Shown: piece by piece, positions 21,254 through 28,122 of the stretch
Layout: each line of letters opens with the position of its first letter
Position numbering within the stretch: position 1 is the first letter of the stretch
Source of the DNA: a virus
Strand: one strand, 5' to 3'
Virus record (IMG/VR): IMGVR_UViG_3300049214_000104
Span: 1 to 40,516 of that record
Length of the DNA: 40,516 bases
Notes under the pieces: generated by a model
What the model saw: only the letters and a program-made list of their open reading frames with translations
The model's database searches: none
What the model was told of the DNA's origin: nothing
Made by a program: the position numbers and the translations under genes

Positions 21254-21976
21254 ATGAAAATAACTGCAATTAGCGATCTTCACGGTGACTATCCGGAGCT
21301 ATCAGGTGGTGATCTTCTCATTATTGCAGGTGATTGTACAAGTAACGATTCTGTGAAGGCATGGGTTGATTTCTTTAAGTGGTTCGATTTATTGGAATAT
21401 CGGAGTAAAATATATATTGGAGGAAACCATGATAATTTTCTTTCACAATGCTGTAACAATAATGAATGTGCAGATATAATTTATGGCCCCGAATGCGAAA
21501 AACAAGAGTATCTTCGCGATTCTGGAACAGAATTCCACGGCATAAAGATATGGGGATCACCATGGTCTTTATGGTTTCATGGTATTAATCCCCATTGCAA
21601 AGCTTTCACGGGTAAAGAAAAAGATTTGAAGAAATATTGGGACATAATTCCTTTGGATACTGAGATTTTGATTACCCATACGCCTCCTTTTGGGATGCTG
21701 GACACCATTTATGAATGGGGAGATCCAGATAAGAAAAAATACGCCGGTTCTAAAACCTTAGCCGATAAGCTACTACAATTAAAAAACCTAAAGTTGCATG
21801 TTTTTGGCCATATTCATGAAGAATATGGACATTGCTATGCAGCGTACGCAGAAGACCACACACCATTAGGTCATCTCTCCATAAATGCAAGCCACATGAA
21901 TCGTGAATACGAAGCGGTAAACCAGCCTATTAATATAGAGTATGATAAGGAGAAGGGAAAATGCACTATCCTATAG
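21254..21976 (+). CDS. Calcineurin-like metallophosphoesterase, 240 aa
   Basis: All metal-binding motifs of the family appear in order: D8-x-H10 (ISDLHG), G-D27 (IAGDCT), G-N58-H59-D (GGNHDN), H142 (ITHTPP) and G-H186-x-H188 (FGHIHE). The pattern SPWSLWF between motifs and the length of 240 fit the small MPPED/Rv0805-like group, whose members hydrolyse phosphodiesters such as cyclic nucleotides or nucleic-acid ends. The residues are complete, so it should be active. It lies between terminase and portal, an odd place for an enzyme that is not obviously structural. It overlaps the next gene by 16 bases. Confidence 0.85.
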   Translation: MKITAISDLHGDYPELSGGDLLIIAGDCTSNDSVKAWVDFFKWFDLLEYRSKIYIGGNHDNFLSQCCNNNECADIIYGPECEKQEYLRDSGTEFHGIKIWGSPWSLWFHGINPHCKAFTGKEKDLKKYWDIIPLDTEILITHTPPFGMLDTIYEWGDPDKKKYAGSKTLADKLLQLKNLKLHVFGHIHEEYGHCYAAYAEDHTPLGHLSINASHMNREYEAVNQPINIEYDKEKGKCTIL

Positions 21977-22218
21977 ATGGAAAAATTAATTTAACACAGT
22001 TAAACAAGTTACTTAAAATTCTTTACGAAACTAAAGATGATATGTGTAACATTCAAGCAACTGGATATACGGGGTTTGTTCATATTGGTAGGGCAATTCA
22101 ATTACTCGAAACATACATGGATATGATGGCAGAAGCAGATCTAGAGCAAAAAAGTAGATTTGATGCTACTATCGGTCCTTCTCACATTGCCCTCTCATTC
22201 CTTGACCAGCAAGGATAA
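21961..22218 (+). CDS. Hypothetical protein, 85 aa
   Basis: ATG 21961 lies inside the 3' end of the phosphoesterase gene with AAGGAGAAGGG upstream. The product is helical (INLTQLNKLLKILYETKDDM; AIQLLETYMDMMAEADLEQK) and ends HIALSFLDQQG. No motif recognised. Coupling suggests it acts with the phosphoesterase or portal genes. Confidence 0.6.
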   Translation: MHYPIDGKINLTQLNKLLKILYETKDDMCNIQATGYTGFVHIGRAIQLLETYMDMMAEADLEQKSRFDATIGPSHIALSFLDQQG

Positions 22219-22294
22219 AATGAGGTCTTGATACGTCCTATTGCAATAATTAAAACTTTAAGTTAATTTGTGGCTTTCCTACTTGGAGGCCACC

Positions 22295-24436
22295 ATTTCG
22301 TTTTACTATCCCCCATGGAATAACGCTTTAGAACCAAACCAGGGCAATGTACGCCAGTGGCTTGACAATCTCTATTCGAAATTTCAGCCTATTGAACAAT
22401 CACGCTGGAATCAAAGTAATATTGATACTCTTTTTTATGCCGGGGCTCAGACGTTCGTTAATCGATACTTTTCTTTTAGTCCGACGACATCCAACCAGCA
22501 GTTTTATTTTAATATCATTCAGCAACCCGTAAATATGGTGACGGGATATCAACGTCAGCATAGGAAATCGATTAGCTATATTCCATCTGAAGGCTCAGAT
22601 CCTCCAACGACTGATCAATATACACGTATTGTCACACATATCAATAATAACTCCGATATTCATGAACAGTTCAGTAAAGCTTGCGAGCTAGCTGCGGTTT
22701 CTGGTCTTGTTTTGCTTCAACCGTATCTTGATTATACGTCTGGAGATATGGCGCAAGGCGAATTAAAAATAAAAATATGGGAATACTCCTCGTTTCTCGT
22801 TGATCCCTATGCTAGGTCACCTGATTTTTCCGACGCTCAGTTTATATGGTGTCAGGAATATATCTCGAAGAAAGAGGCTGAAAACCGTTTCCCAGATAAG
22901 CTAGAAATGATTGCTCCCATGTCCGGAACTCCACAGCGTTATGGTTCATTTTACTTCCTTCCAGAAAATTACAATATGGCAAGAAACGATCTCATGGTCC
23001 TCTCTTACGTATGGTACAAATGGAAAGAAGATAAAAAGATGTTGTACAGTAGGTCTAAAGACATGTTGTATGAATTCGCGCAAGATGCTGAAATGGACCC
23101 GATTTTGCAGCAGATTCCTGATTTAGAGATTGTGACGGTAAAGTCCCCCACATGGAAGCTAGCGGTCGTTTTGAATGATCAGATGATGTTTCATGGAAAT
23201 AACCCTCTTGGCTTCTCTGAGTGCCCGATGGTGCCCGTGTTTTGGAATTATGAACCTCACCAAACATATTATGACCTACGTGTGAGGTCGTTAGTGAAAA
23301 CAATGCGCGATGCGCAATACCTTTTCAATTATAAGGTAATTTCAAATAATGATATTGCAGCAGCTAGCATTAATGCGGGCTGGAAACGTAAGGTCGGGGC
23401 AGTTGCAAACGAGGACAATCTTAAGAAATCTGGTCAAGGTTGGGATGTCATCATCAACGACAACTTCGAGATGACCGATTGCGAGAAGATTATCCCTAAT
23501 GCTGTGCCTCAAAGTGATCTAGAGCTAGCTCAGCAAATGGAAGATCTTATGTATAAGACTTCCGGCATTAACTTGGAAAACTGGTCAGGTCAGCAAGACA
23601 AGCAGACATCAAGCCTCACAGTCCTTCTTAAACAGGCTGCAAACTTGATGGTGTTCCAGAAGTATTTCGATCAGTGGGATTACTCGCTTAAGTTGCTTGG
23701 AAATCTTGAATTGAAAATTGTGATGAATAACTGGAATGCCGACAAAGTTGAAATGTACATCGGTGAGCCTCCTACACCTCTTTTTTTCAATAAGATCTTT
23801 GCAAAGTATAAGGTTTTAGTCGAAGAAGGCATCCTGACAGCAACTCAAAAGAGTATGCAAGCGCAACAGATGCTTGATATCAATCAGATTTTTGGTCGCG
23901 AAGTCTTCCCTGCAAGTGCGATTGTGCCTTACCTGAATGTGCAGGGCCAGTCTGAACTCATTGAAATGCTCCAGAAACAAGAGCAAGCAATGCAAGAAAT
24001 GCAGCAACATCAACAGCTCATCGAACAGACCCACGCAGATGCAGAAATCAAAGAACTCTATTCTAAAGCTACTGCTAATCTCGCTACTGCTCGTGAACGC
24101 CATGGGCGCGCTGAAGCTGATATTGGACTATTCGAAGAAAGACTGTCCGAGATCACTCACAATCGTGCGATGGCAACCAAGGCCAAGATGGAGGCACTTG
24201 AGAAGCTCATCGAAGTTACAATGCGCTTTGGAGAGCTGGAAACCATGCTAAAAGCCAATCAGATCGAAGGAATGGATAACGATCAGATCCGCAATGAAGA
24301 TCGCGAAAAGACAGATGCTAAGCAGACAGCTATGTCTAACCAATTTCTTGAGCAAATTCTAGGTCAACAAAAGCAATTTGGACAACAACAACAGCAACAA
24401 GGTCAAGAGCAAAACCAATTGGCTGGAATGATGTAA
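22295..24436 (+). CDS. Portal protein, P22-like, 713 aa, probable ATT start
   Basis: The frame contains the P22-type portal pattern: RYFSFSPTTSNQQFYFNIIQ, VNMVTGYQRQHRKSISYIPS, HEQFSKACELAAVSGLVLLQ, the LVDPYARSPDFSDAQF segment, then KTMRDAQYLFNYK, and a long helical C-terminus with Gln-rich tail (LGQQKQFGQQQQQQGQEQ). Twelve copies form the DNA channel at one capsid vertex. There is no in-frame ATG near the expected N-terminus. GGAGG (22285-22289) is five bases before ATT 22295, which would begin I/M-SFYYPPWNNAL. TTG 22268 is the alternative and adds nine residues but lacks an SD. Confidence 0.85.
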   Translation: MSFYYPPWNNALEPNQGNVRQWLDNLYSKFQPIEQSRWNQSNIDTLFYAGAQTFVNRYFSFSPTTSNQQFYFNIIQQPVNMVTGYQRQHRKSISYIPSEGSDPPTTDQYTRIVTHINNNSDIHEQFSKACELAAVSGLVLLQPYLDYTSGDMAQGELKIKIWEYSSFLVDPYARSPDFSDAQFIWCQEYISKKEAENRFPDKLEMIAPMSGTPQRYGSFYFLPENYNMARNDLMVLSYVWYKWKEDKKMLYSRSKDMLYEFAQDAEMDPILQQIPDLEIVTVKSPTWKLAVVLNDQMMFHGNNPLGFSECPMVPVFWNYEPHQTYYDLRVRSLVKTMRDAQYLFNYKVISNNDIAAASINAGWKRKVGAVANEDNLKKSGQGWDVIINDNFEMTDCEKIIPNAVPQSDLELAQQMEDLMYKTSGINLENWSGQQDKQTSSLTVLLKQAANLMVFQKYFDQWDYSLKLLGNLELKIVMNNWNADKVEMYIGEPPTPLFFNKIFAKYKVLVEEGILTATQKSMQAQQMLDINQIFGREVFPASAIVPYLNVQGQSELIEMLQKQEQAMQEMQQHQQLIEQTHADAEIKELYSKATANLATARERHGRAEADIGLFEERLSEITHNRAMATKAKMEALEKLIEVTMRFGELETMLKANQIEGMDNDQIRNEDREKTDAKQTAMSNQFLEQILGQQKQFGQQQQQQGQEQNQLAGMM

Positions 24437-24469
24437 GTATGGTATGATCGCTCGAACTTTAGGAATATT

Positions 24470-24718
24470 ATGAGCAGATCACACAAAAAAGCAATTGTCC
24501 AAGGCGCAGCATGCAAAGACCTTAAGAAAGTGGCTAATCATGTTGTGCGTCAAAAGCCTACCGTTCCACAGGGAAAATCATATAAAAAGTTTTTTCAAAG
24601 TTGGGACATTTGCGATATGCGATACGATATGAGATTCGAACCGCAACCGTATAGACACTGGACACGCAAGCTTTTCAAACAAAAAGATAAGAATCAATTT
24701 TATAAAATGTGGAAATGA
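24470..24718 (+). CDS. Small basic SRS-KK protein, 82 aa
   Basis: TTAGGAATATT precedes ATG 24470. It starts MSRSHKKAIVQGAACKDLKK, a motif (M-S-R-S-x-K-K) found at the start of many small basic proteins in bacteria and phages, and continues with Arg/Lys/Trp-rich sequence (SYKKFFQSWDICDMRYDMRF; HWTRKLFKQKDKN). Likely a nucleic-acid-binding or DNA-associated minor protein. The 3' end overlaps the HNH gene by ATGA. Confidence 0.65.
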   Translation: MSRSHKKAIVQGAACKDLKKVANHVVRQKPTVPQGKSYKKFFQSWDICDMRYDMRFEPQPYRHWTRKLFKQKDKNQFYKMWK

Positions 24719-25236
24719 AAAACTGTCTGCATTGTTCAAATGAATTTATCTCTAAACAACCCCATGCAAAATACTGCACTAAAAAATGTAGAGTCAAAGC
24801 TTTTAATAAAAGATTAGATGAGAAAATTAGAAATAATGTAGTTTTAAAAGAAATTAAAAACAAAACAGAAAGATTGAGATATCGCAAAAAACATAATATT
24901 TTATCCGATTTAGATTTAAAAAAAGCACCTAAAGGCTCTGGAACAATTACTCGTTATGGATATCGACAAATTAGAAAGCATGGTCATCCAAATGCTGGTA
25001 AAAACGGTATAATGTTTGAACATGTTTATGTGATGTCTACTCATTTAGGCCGTTCTTTATGTAAACATGAAAATATTCATCATAAAAATGGAATTAGATC
25101 AGATAATCGAATTGAAAACTTGGAATTATGGTCGAGATCACAACCTCCCGGGCAACGAGTTGAAGATAAAATAAAATGGTGTAAAGAATTCTTGGAAAAT
25201 TACGGTTTTAGTGTTATACAAAACAGTGAAAATTAA
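24715..25236 (+). CDS. HNH endonuclease with N-terminal zinc finger, 173 aa
   Basis: ATG 24715 forms an ATGA overlap with the previous stop; 24709 is an alternative. Residues 3-28 carry CLHCSNEFISKQ and KYCTKKCRVKAF, a CxxC-CxxxC finger of the kind seen on homing enzymes. The HNH core follows: EHVYVMSTHLG, ENIHHKNGIRSDNRIENLEL, with the His-His pair, the Asn of KNG and the DNR-x-x-NL motif, then WSRSQPPGQRVEDKI. The gene is more A+T-rich than its neighbours, as for a mobile free-standing endonuclease; a packaging nuclease partner is the alternative. Confidence 0.85.
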   Translation: MKNCLHCSNEFISKQPHAKYCTKKCRVKAFNKRLDEKIRNNVVLKEIKNKTERLRYRKKHNILSDLDLKKAPKGSGTITRYGYRQIRKHGHPNAGKNGIMFEHVYVMSTHLGRSLCKHENIHHKNGIRSDNRIENLELWSRSQPPGQRVEDKIKWCKEFLENYGFSVIQNSEN

Positions 25237-25257
25237 TAACTAATATCGAGGTATTTT

Positions 25258-25476
25258 ATGGCCGGGCAAAAAATAGATGATCACTCCTTTTGGGCGGGCG
25301 GAAAGTCGAAAGGTTCTGTATTTCCAGAGGGTGCAAAAGTTAAAGAATATAATAGCGCTGAGGGCGCTGGTGGTGTCATGAAGTACGAGGACACAACTGA
25401 AGAAATTAAGGCTCAGCAAGAAAAGGGTATTAGCCAAGCTAAGAAACACCCAATGAAGCCAAATTATAGAAACTAA
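25258..25476 (+). CDS. Small hypothetical late protein, 72 aa
   Basis: CGAGG lies 6-7 bases before ATG 25258. The product starts MAGQKIDDHSFWAGGKSKGS and is rich in Gly, Lys and Glu with an acidic helix (EDTTEEIKAQQEKGISQAKK). The D-x-x-FWAGG start recurs in small phage proteins close to portal genes. Probably a minor virion or head-associated protein. No function known. Confidence 0.65.
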   Translation: MAGQKIDDHSFWAGGKSKGSVFPEGAKVKEYNSAEGAGGVMKYEDTTEEIKAQQEKGISQAKKHPMKPNYRN

Positions 25477-25480
25477 ACTG

Positions 25481-25497
25481 TGTAAAGCAGCTTTACA
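25481..25497. repeat. Perfect 17-base palindrome before the tRNA-like gene
   Basis: TGTAAAGC - A - GCTTTACA: eight-base arms around a single base, ending 3 bases before the tRNA-like gene at 25501. As RNA it could form a short hairpin that ends the upstream message or marks a processing point. It could also be a protein-binding site. Confidence 0.6.
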
Positions 25498-25500
25498 TTT

Positions 25501-25570
25501 GGCCAGGTAGCTCAATTTTTAGAGCCTTTGCTATGCAAAGAGGTTGGTGGTGTGAATCCACCTTTGGCCC
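25501..25570 (+). tRNA. Degenerate tRNA-like gene with contracted anticodon arm
   Basis: Acceptor GGCCAGG/TTTGGCC (25501-25507, 25563-25569; two G-U pairs), TA at 8-9, a perfect D-stem GCTC/GAGC with loop AATTTTTA, and a perfect T-stem GGTGG/CCACC. Only 20 bases lie between the D and T arms, three fewer than usual. They fold as CTTTG-CTATG-CAAAG or as CTTTGC-TAT-GCAAAG, so there is no normal seven-base anticodon loop. The T-loop is TGTGAAT and lacks TTC. No CCA is encoded. It is either a decaying tRNA or a tRNA mimic not used in translation. The amino acid cannot be assigned. Confidence 0.6.
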
Positions 25571-25585
25571 CTACTCTGAGGCAAT

Positions 25586-25861
25586 ATGAAAGAAAAAAGA
25601 ATCAGTGAAAATTCGCATTTCAGTGATCCGATTAAGATCAAAAATCAGCGTCCAAAGGATAAGCCAATCGATGGCAAAAATTCTCCTTGGGATTTCCGTT
25701 GCCCTCAGTATGATGAAAGGACCAGTAACTTTATCAATGCCGGCACACATTACGGTGTTGGGCATAAGAACCCAGTCGGCCATGAAGGCAATCCCAAACA
25801 AAGAGTACCCACAATGCCTTTCGGGCGTGTAAACACTTTGAGGGATGATGAAGTCGGTTAA
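25586..25861 (+). CDS. Hypothetical late protein, 91 aa
   Basis: CTGAGG lies 5 bases before ATG 25586. The product is polar and rich in Pro, Gly, His and Asn (IKIKNQRPKDKPIDGKNSPW; THYGVGHKNPVGHEGNPKQR) with little regular structure. Proteins of this composition lie between portal and scaffold genes in related layouts and may be minor head components. The 3' end overlaps the next gene by 17 bases. Confidence 0.65.
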   Translation: MKEKRISENSHFSDPIKIKNQRPKDKPIDGKNSPWDFRCPQYDERTSNFINAGTHYGVGHKNPVGHEGNPKQRVPTMPFGRVNTLRDDEVG

Positions 25862-26054
25862 TGCACCCAAAACGGCCCATACGGGCAAGCCTAAAAATGT
25901 TTCGGGTGACTGGCATGTGTCCCATACTTCGATGGGCATGGGAGACTACTACGGAACAGGAATTAAGGCAAAGCTTGGCAAAGTGCGCGATGGTACTGGC
26001 ATGGGAACGACACCGCCAAACAAGCTTAAAAAGCCCCCTAAATCGTTAGTTTAG
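25845..26054 (+). CDS. Hypothetical Gly/Lys-rich late protein, 69 aa
   Basis: Begins ATGATG at 25845 with GAGGG directly before; the second ATG (25848) may be the real start. The product (NAPKTAHTGKPKNVSGDWHV; SMGMGDYYGTGIKAKLGKVR) is Gly/Lys/Thr-rich and ends in a basic Pro segment. It resembles its neighbour in composition. Its stop overlaps the convergent minus-strand gene by 17 bases. Function unknown. Confidence 0.6.
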   Translation: MMKSVNAPKTAHTGKPKNVSGDWHVSHTSMGMGDYYGTGIKAKLGKVRDGTGMGTTPPNKLKKPPKSLV

Positions 26055-26442
26055 ATTTCTTCCATTTAGTTGGAGTTTTGAATTGAAACTTTATTTTTTT
26101 TTGGCTTGTGCATTTTGCCACATAAATCACCTTTCTAACTTTCTCCATGAATAGATTTTTGACAATCTTTCTCATTCTATATAACGCTAACTGACAGTCA
26201 AAATAGTTCGGGAATTCTTCACGAGTGGTAGCAAGGTCATCATTAAGAAAACAATTATTTAAAAATTCCATCATATTTTTATTGGTTTTGTGATCATCTG
26301 GATTTTTGTGCCGGATGAAAGGAGCGCCACGATCCCCATTTTTATTAAAACAATATTTGGAACAATGAAACGCCTTGTCAGGATTGGTGTAATCACCAAT
26401 TTTGACGGTCCTAAAATAAATAAATTTCTTTTTTTTGTTCAT
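26038..26442 (-). CDS. Hypothetical basic protein, 134 aa
   Basis: ATG 26442 overlaps the previous stop as ATGA; 26448 is the alternative. Very Lys-rich at both ends (MNKKKKFIYFRTVKIGDYTN; TPTKWKKSKLTI). The middle contains FHCSKYCFNKNGDRGAPFIR and an acidic helix (FLNNCFLNDDLATTREEF) with four Cys, which might bind metal. It belongs to a minus-strand block embedded in the late plus-strand operon, so it has separate control. No family recognised. Confidence 0.6.
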   Translation of the reverse strand: MNKKKKFIYFRTVKIGDYTNPDKAFHCSKYCFNKNGDRGAPFIRHKNPDDHKTNKNMMEFLNNCFLNDDLATTREEFPNYFDCQLALYRMRKIVKNLFMEKVRKVIYVAKCTSQKKIKFQFKTPTKWKKSKLTI

Positions 26443-26939
26443 TTCCATAGCCTTTGCATCATTAATTTTTGTCTGTGTTCACTGAGTATTTGATGATAGA
26501 TCTTTGTTCCTAATGCATCAGGAATATCCCGAGGATCGTCTTTTTCTAATTCGGCGCGATTATTTTCAAATTGATTGATAGACCATAAAACCAATTCATG
26601 TTCTGCTACATTGCCTTTTTTATAATTGGCCCATTGTTCACGAGGCGGTAGCATCCAACACACTTCGATGACATCGGTTTTAGATTGTGCTCGAAAAAGA
26701 TAGCTATTTGTTTGAGCTTTTGGCCTTGAAAGTCTGGGGTCCCAATACATCACCTTTGTCACACCATCGTCAGCAGTTCGAGGATGCGCAAAAAGATAAA
26801 CGTAGGGGGATTTCTCTTGTAAAGCCAATGATAATTCATTCTTCTGAAGGCAGTCTTGTGCACCCTGAGATATATTTAAAGATTGATCTTTCTTAAGATA
26901 TTCGAGCCTGTCATGACAGTCTAAGCGGTCTATTTTCAT
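26439..26939 (-). CDS. Hypothetical conserved-looking phage protein, 166 aa
   Basis: The product has an ordered alpha/beta layout: SPYVYLFAHPRTADDGVTKV, MYWDPRLSRPKAQTNSYLFR, DVIEVCWMLPPREQWANYKK, GNVAEHELVLWSINQFENNR. The T-x-V-x-YWDPRL and W-x-LPPREQW motifs recur in unnamed phage proteins from memory, usually near virion genes. An acidic D-D-P-R-D-I-P-D loop follows. No catalytic site can be proposed. It overlaps the 26911 gene by 29 bases. Confidence 0.65.
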   Translation of the reverse strand: MKIDRLDCHDRLEYLKKDQSLNISQGAQDCLQKNELSLALQEKSPYVYLFAHPRTADDGVTKVMYWDPRLSRPKAQTNSYLFRAQSKTDVIEVCWMLPPREQWANYKKGNVAEHELVLWSINQFENNRAELEKDDPRDIPDALGTKIYHQILSEHRQKLMMQRLWK

Positions 26940-27144
26940 TTTCTTTACCTTCTAATATCTGAAGTATTTTTCTTAGTTCGTTCATTGCGCATTCGCGAGT
27001 TTCAAAAGAAGCAATTATATCGGTTTTATCGCGACCGTGTGCAAAAATAAAAAATAGATTAGTCTCTCTTTTTTCTATCCAAAAATAGTGTTTGTTGTAC
27101 AAATCCAAAAGCGTTCCATTATTACCTAAAAACCATTTACTCAT
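26911..27144 (-). CDS. Small protein of a tandem paralogous pair, copy B, 77 aa
   Basis: ATG 27144 with AGG upstream is preferred to GTG 27150. It reads MSKWFLGNNGTLLDLYNKHY then FWIEKRETNLFFIFA, and aligns over its length with the 27171 product: W-[FY]-x-GNN-x-TL-x-x-L, FWIE-[KR]-R, and a C-terminal E-x-A-x-x-E(I/L) helix. A recent enough tandem duplication to be obvious. Likely a small alpha/beta domain of unknown role. Confidence 0.65.
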   Translation of the reverse strand: MSKWFLGNNGTLLDLYNKHYFWIEKRETNLFFIFAHGRDKTDIIASFETRECAMNELRKILQILEGKENENRPLRLS

Positions 27145-27170
27145 AAGCACCTAGCCTTTCAGTTTTCATG

Positions 27171-27377
27171 TTATTTTTTTGTTAATAAATCATAGATAGA
27201 ATCAATCTCCTTTACAGCTTCTTCTTTAGAGTTAAATTCACCGACGACTCGGATGGATTCGTCAAAGCTTTCCCCGTAAATTAAAAAACACTCTTGGCTT
27301 CTTCTCTCTATCCAAAAAGCTTTAATACAACTCAAGTTTTGTAGTGTTGAATTGTTTCCTCTATACCAAAGATTCAT
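27171..27377 (-). CDS. Small protein of a tandem paralogous pair, copy A, 68 aa
   Basis: AAGGTGCTAT precedes ATG 27377. It reads MNLWYRGNNSTLQNLSCIKA then FWIERRSQECFLIYG, with a final helix SKEEAVKEIDSIYDLLTKK. It shares the GNN-x-TL and FWIE-x-R motifs with copy B. First gene of the minus-strand block 27377-26038; no consensus promoter was found upstream, so transcription may be weak or need a phage factor. Confidence 0.65.
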   Translation of the reverse strand: MNLWYRGNNSTLQNLSCIKAFWIERRSQECFLIYGESFDESIRVVGEFNSKEEAVKEIDSIYDLLTKK

Positions 27378-27460
27378 ATAGCACCTTGTGTAAAATCCAA
27401 ATTTTCATTTTAATGGCCTCAAATCCAACCGCAGGCCAGCGTTACGGTCAAGAGGATTGT

Positions 27461-28096
27461 ATGACAATACCGCAAGAAAATGCAACACCAGATCCTAAAC
27501 AGGATAAAGAATATAACTTTCGTTTAATAGAAGCGAAGTACCAAAAAGAAAAGGAAGCTCGGTTAGAAGCTGAAAGAAAAATTCAGGAATTAGCTTCTAG
27601 ACAAGCTCCACAAGATGATGAAGACGATTCTAATGAGCCTTACGTAGATCATAAAAAACTTAAGAGAAAACTAGAGTCCACTAAACAGGAAACCAAAAAA
27701 GAGACTCAATCTGAAATTCAAAATGCTATTCGTCAAGCTTTACAGGAAGAAAGAAAAGATCAATGGCTACGCCAAAATAATGATTTTTACGAAGTAATTA
27801 AACATGCCGATAAGATCATGGCAAACAATCCTGAGTTAGCTGAAACGATTTTGCAGATGCCGGATAACTTTGAAAGACAAAAACTGGTCTACAATAATGT
27901 GAAAGCCTTTGGTTATCATAAACCAAAAGAACCAGAAAAGCCGAAGGAGCTGCAACAAAACAAAAGAAGTGTATTCTATACTCCTTCTGACGCTGCTACT
28001 CCGCCGTATGGCGCAAGGGGTGATTATTCCACACAAGGCCAAAAATCAGCTTATGATAAAATGCAAGAGCTTAAAAAGAGTCTTCGCTTACAATAA
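27461..28096 (+). CDS. Scaffolding protein, 211 aa
   Basis: ATG 27461 with AGAGG five bases upstream is preferred; the frame is open further to 27344, with another ATG at 27413. Composition is typical of phage scaffolds: very charged, helical, no Cys in the chosen form, a long coiled coil (FRLIEAKYQKEKEARLEAER), an acidic patch (PQDDEDDSNEPYVDHKKLKR), Gln/Glu-rich helices and a basic C-terminal helix (YDKMQELKKSLRLQ) as used to bind coat protein. The coat gene lies 4.4 kb further on, split from it by the Ro60 island, which is unusual. A terminator follows. Confidence 0.75.
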   Translation: MTIPQENATPDPKQDKEYNFRLIEAKYQKEKEARLEAERKIQELASRQAPQDDEDDSNEPYVDHKKLKRKLESTKQETKKETQSEIQNAIRQALQEERKDQWLRQNNDFYEVIKHADKIMANNPELAETILQMPDNFERQKLVYNNVKAFGYHKPKEPEKPKELQQNKRSVFYTPSDAATPPYGARGDYSTQGQKSAYDKMQELKKSLRLQ

Positions 28097-28102
28097 GAAA
28101 AG

Positions 28103-28122
28103 GGCGACTCAGTCGCCTTTTT
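28103..28122. terminator. Terminator between the scaffold gene and the convergent Ro60 gene
   Basis: GGCGAC-TCA-GTCGCC (28103-28108, 28112-28117) followed by TTTTT on the plus strand: a short G+C hairpin with a T run right after the scaffold stop. On the minus strand the hairpin is followed by CTTTTCTT, so it may also end the Ro60 transcript, whose stop codon lies within the hairpin. Confidence 0.75.

Noticed and set aside
25240-25515. Minus-strand 91-aa reading frame opposite the 25258 gene and tRNA-like gene
   Set aside because: Covers a supported gene and a structured RNA; no SD.
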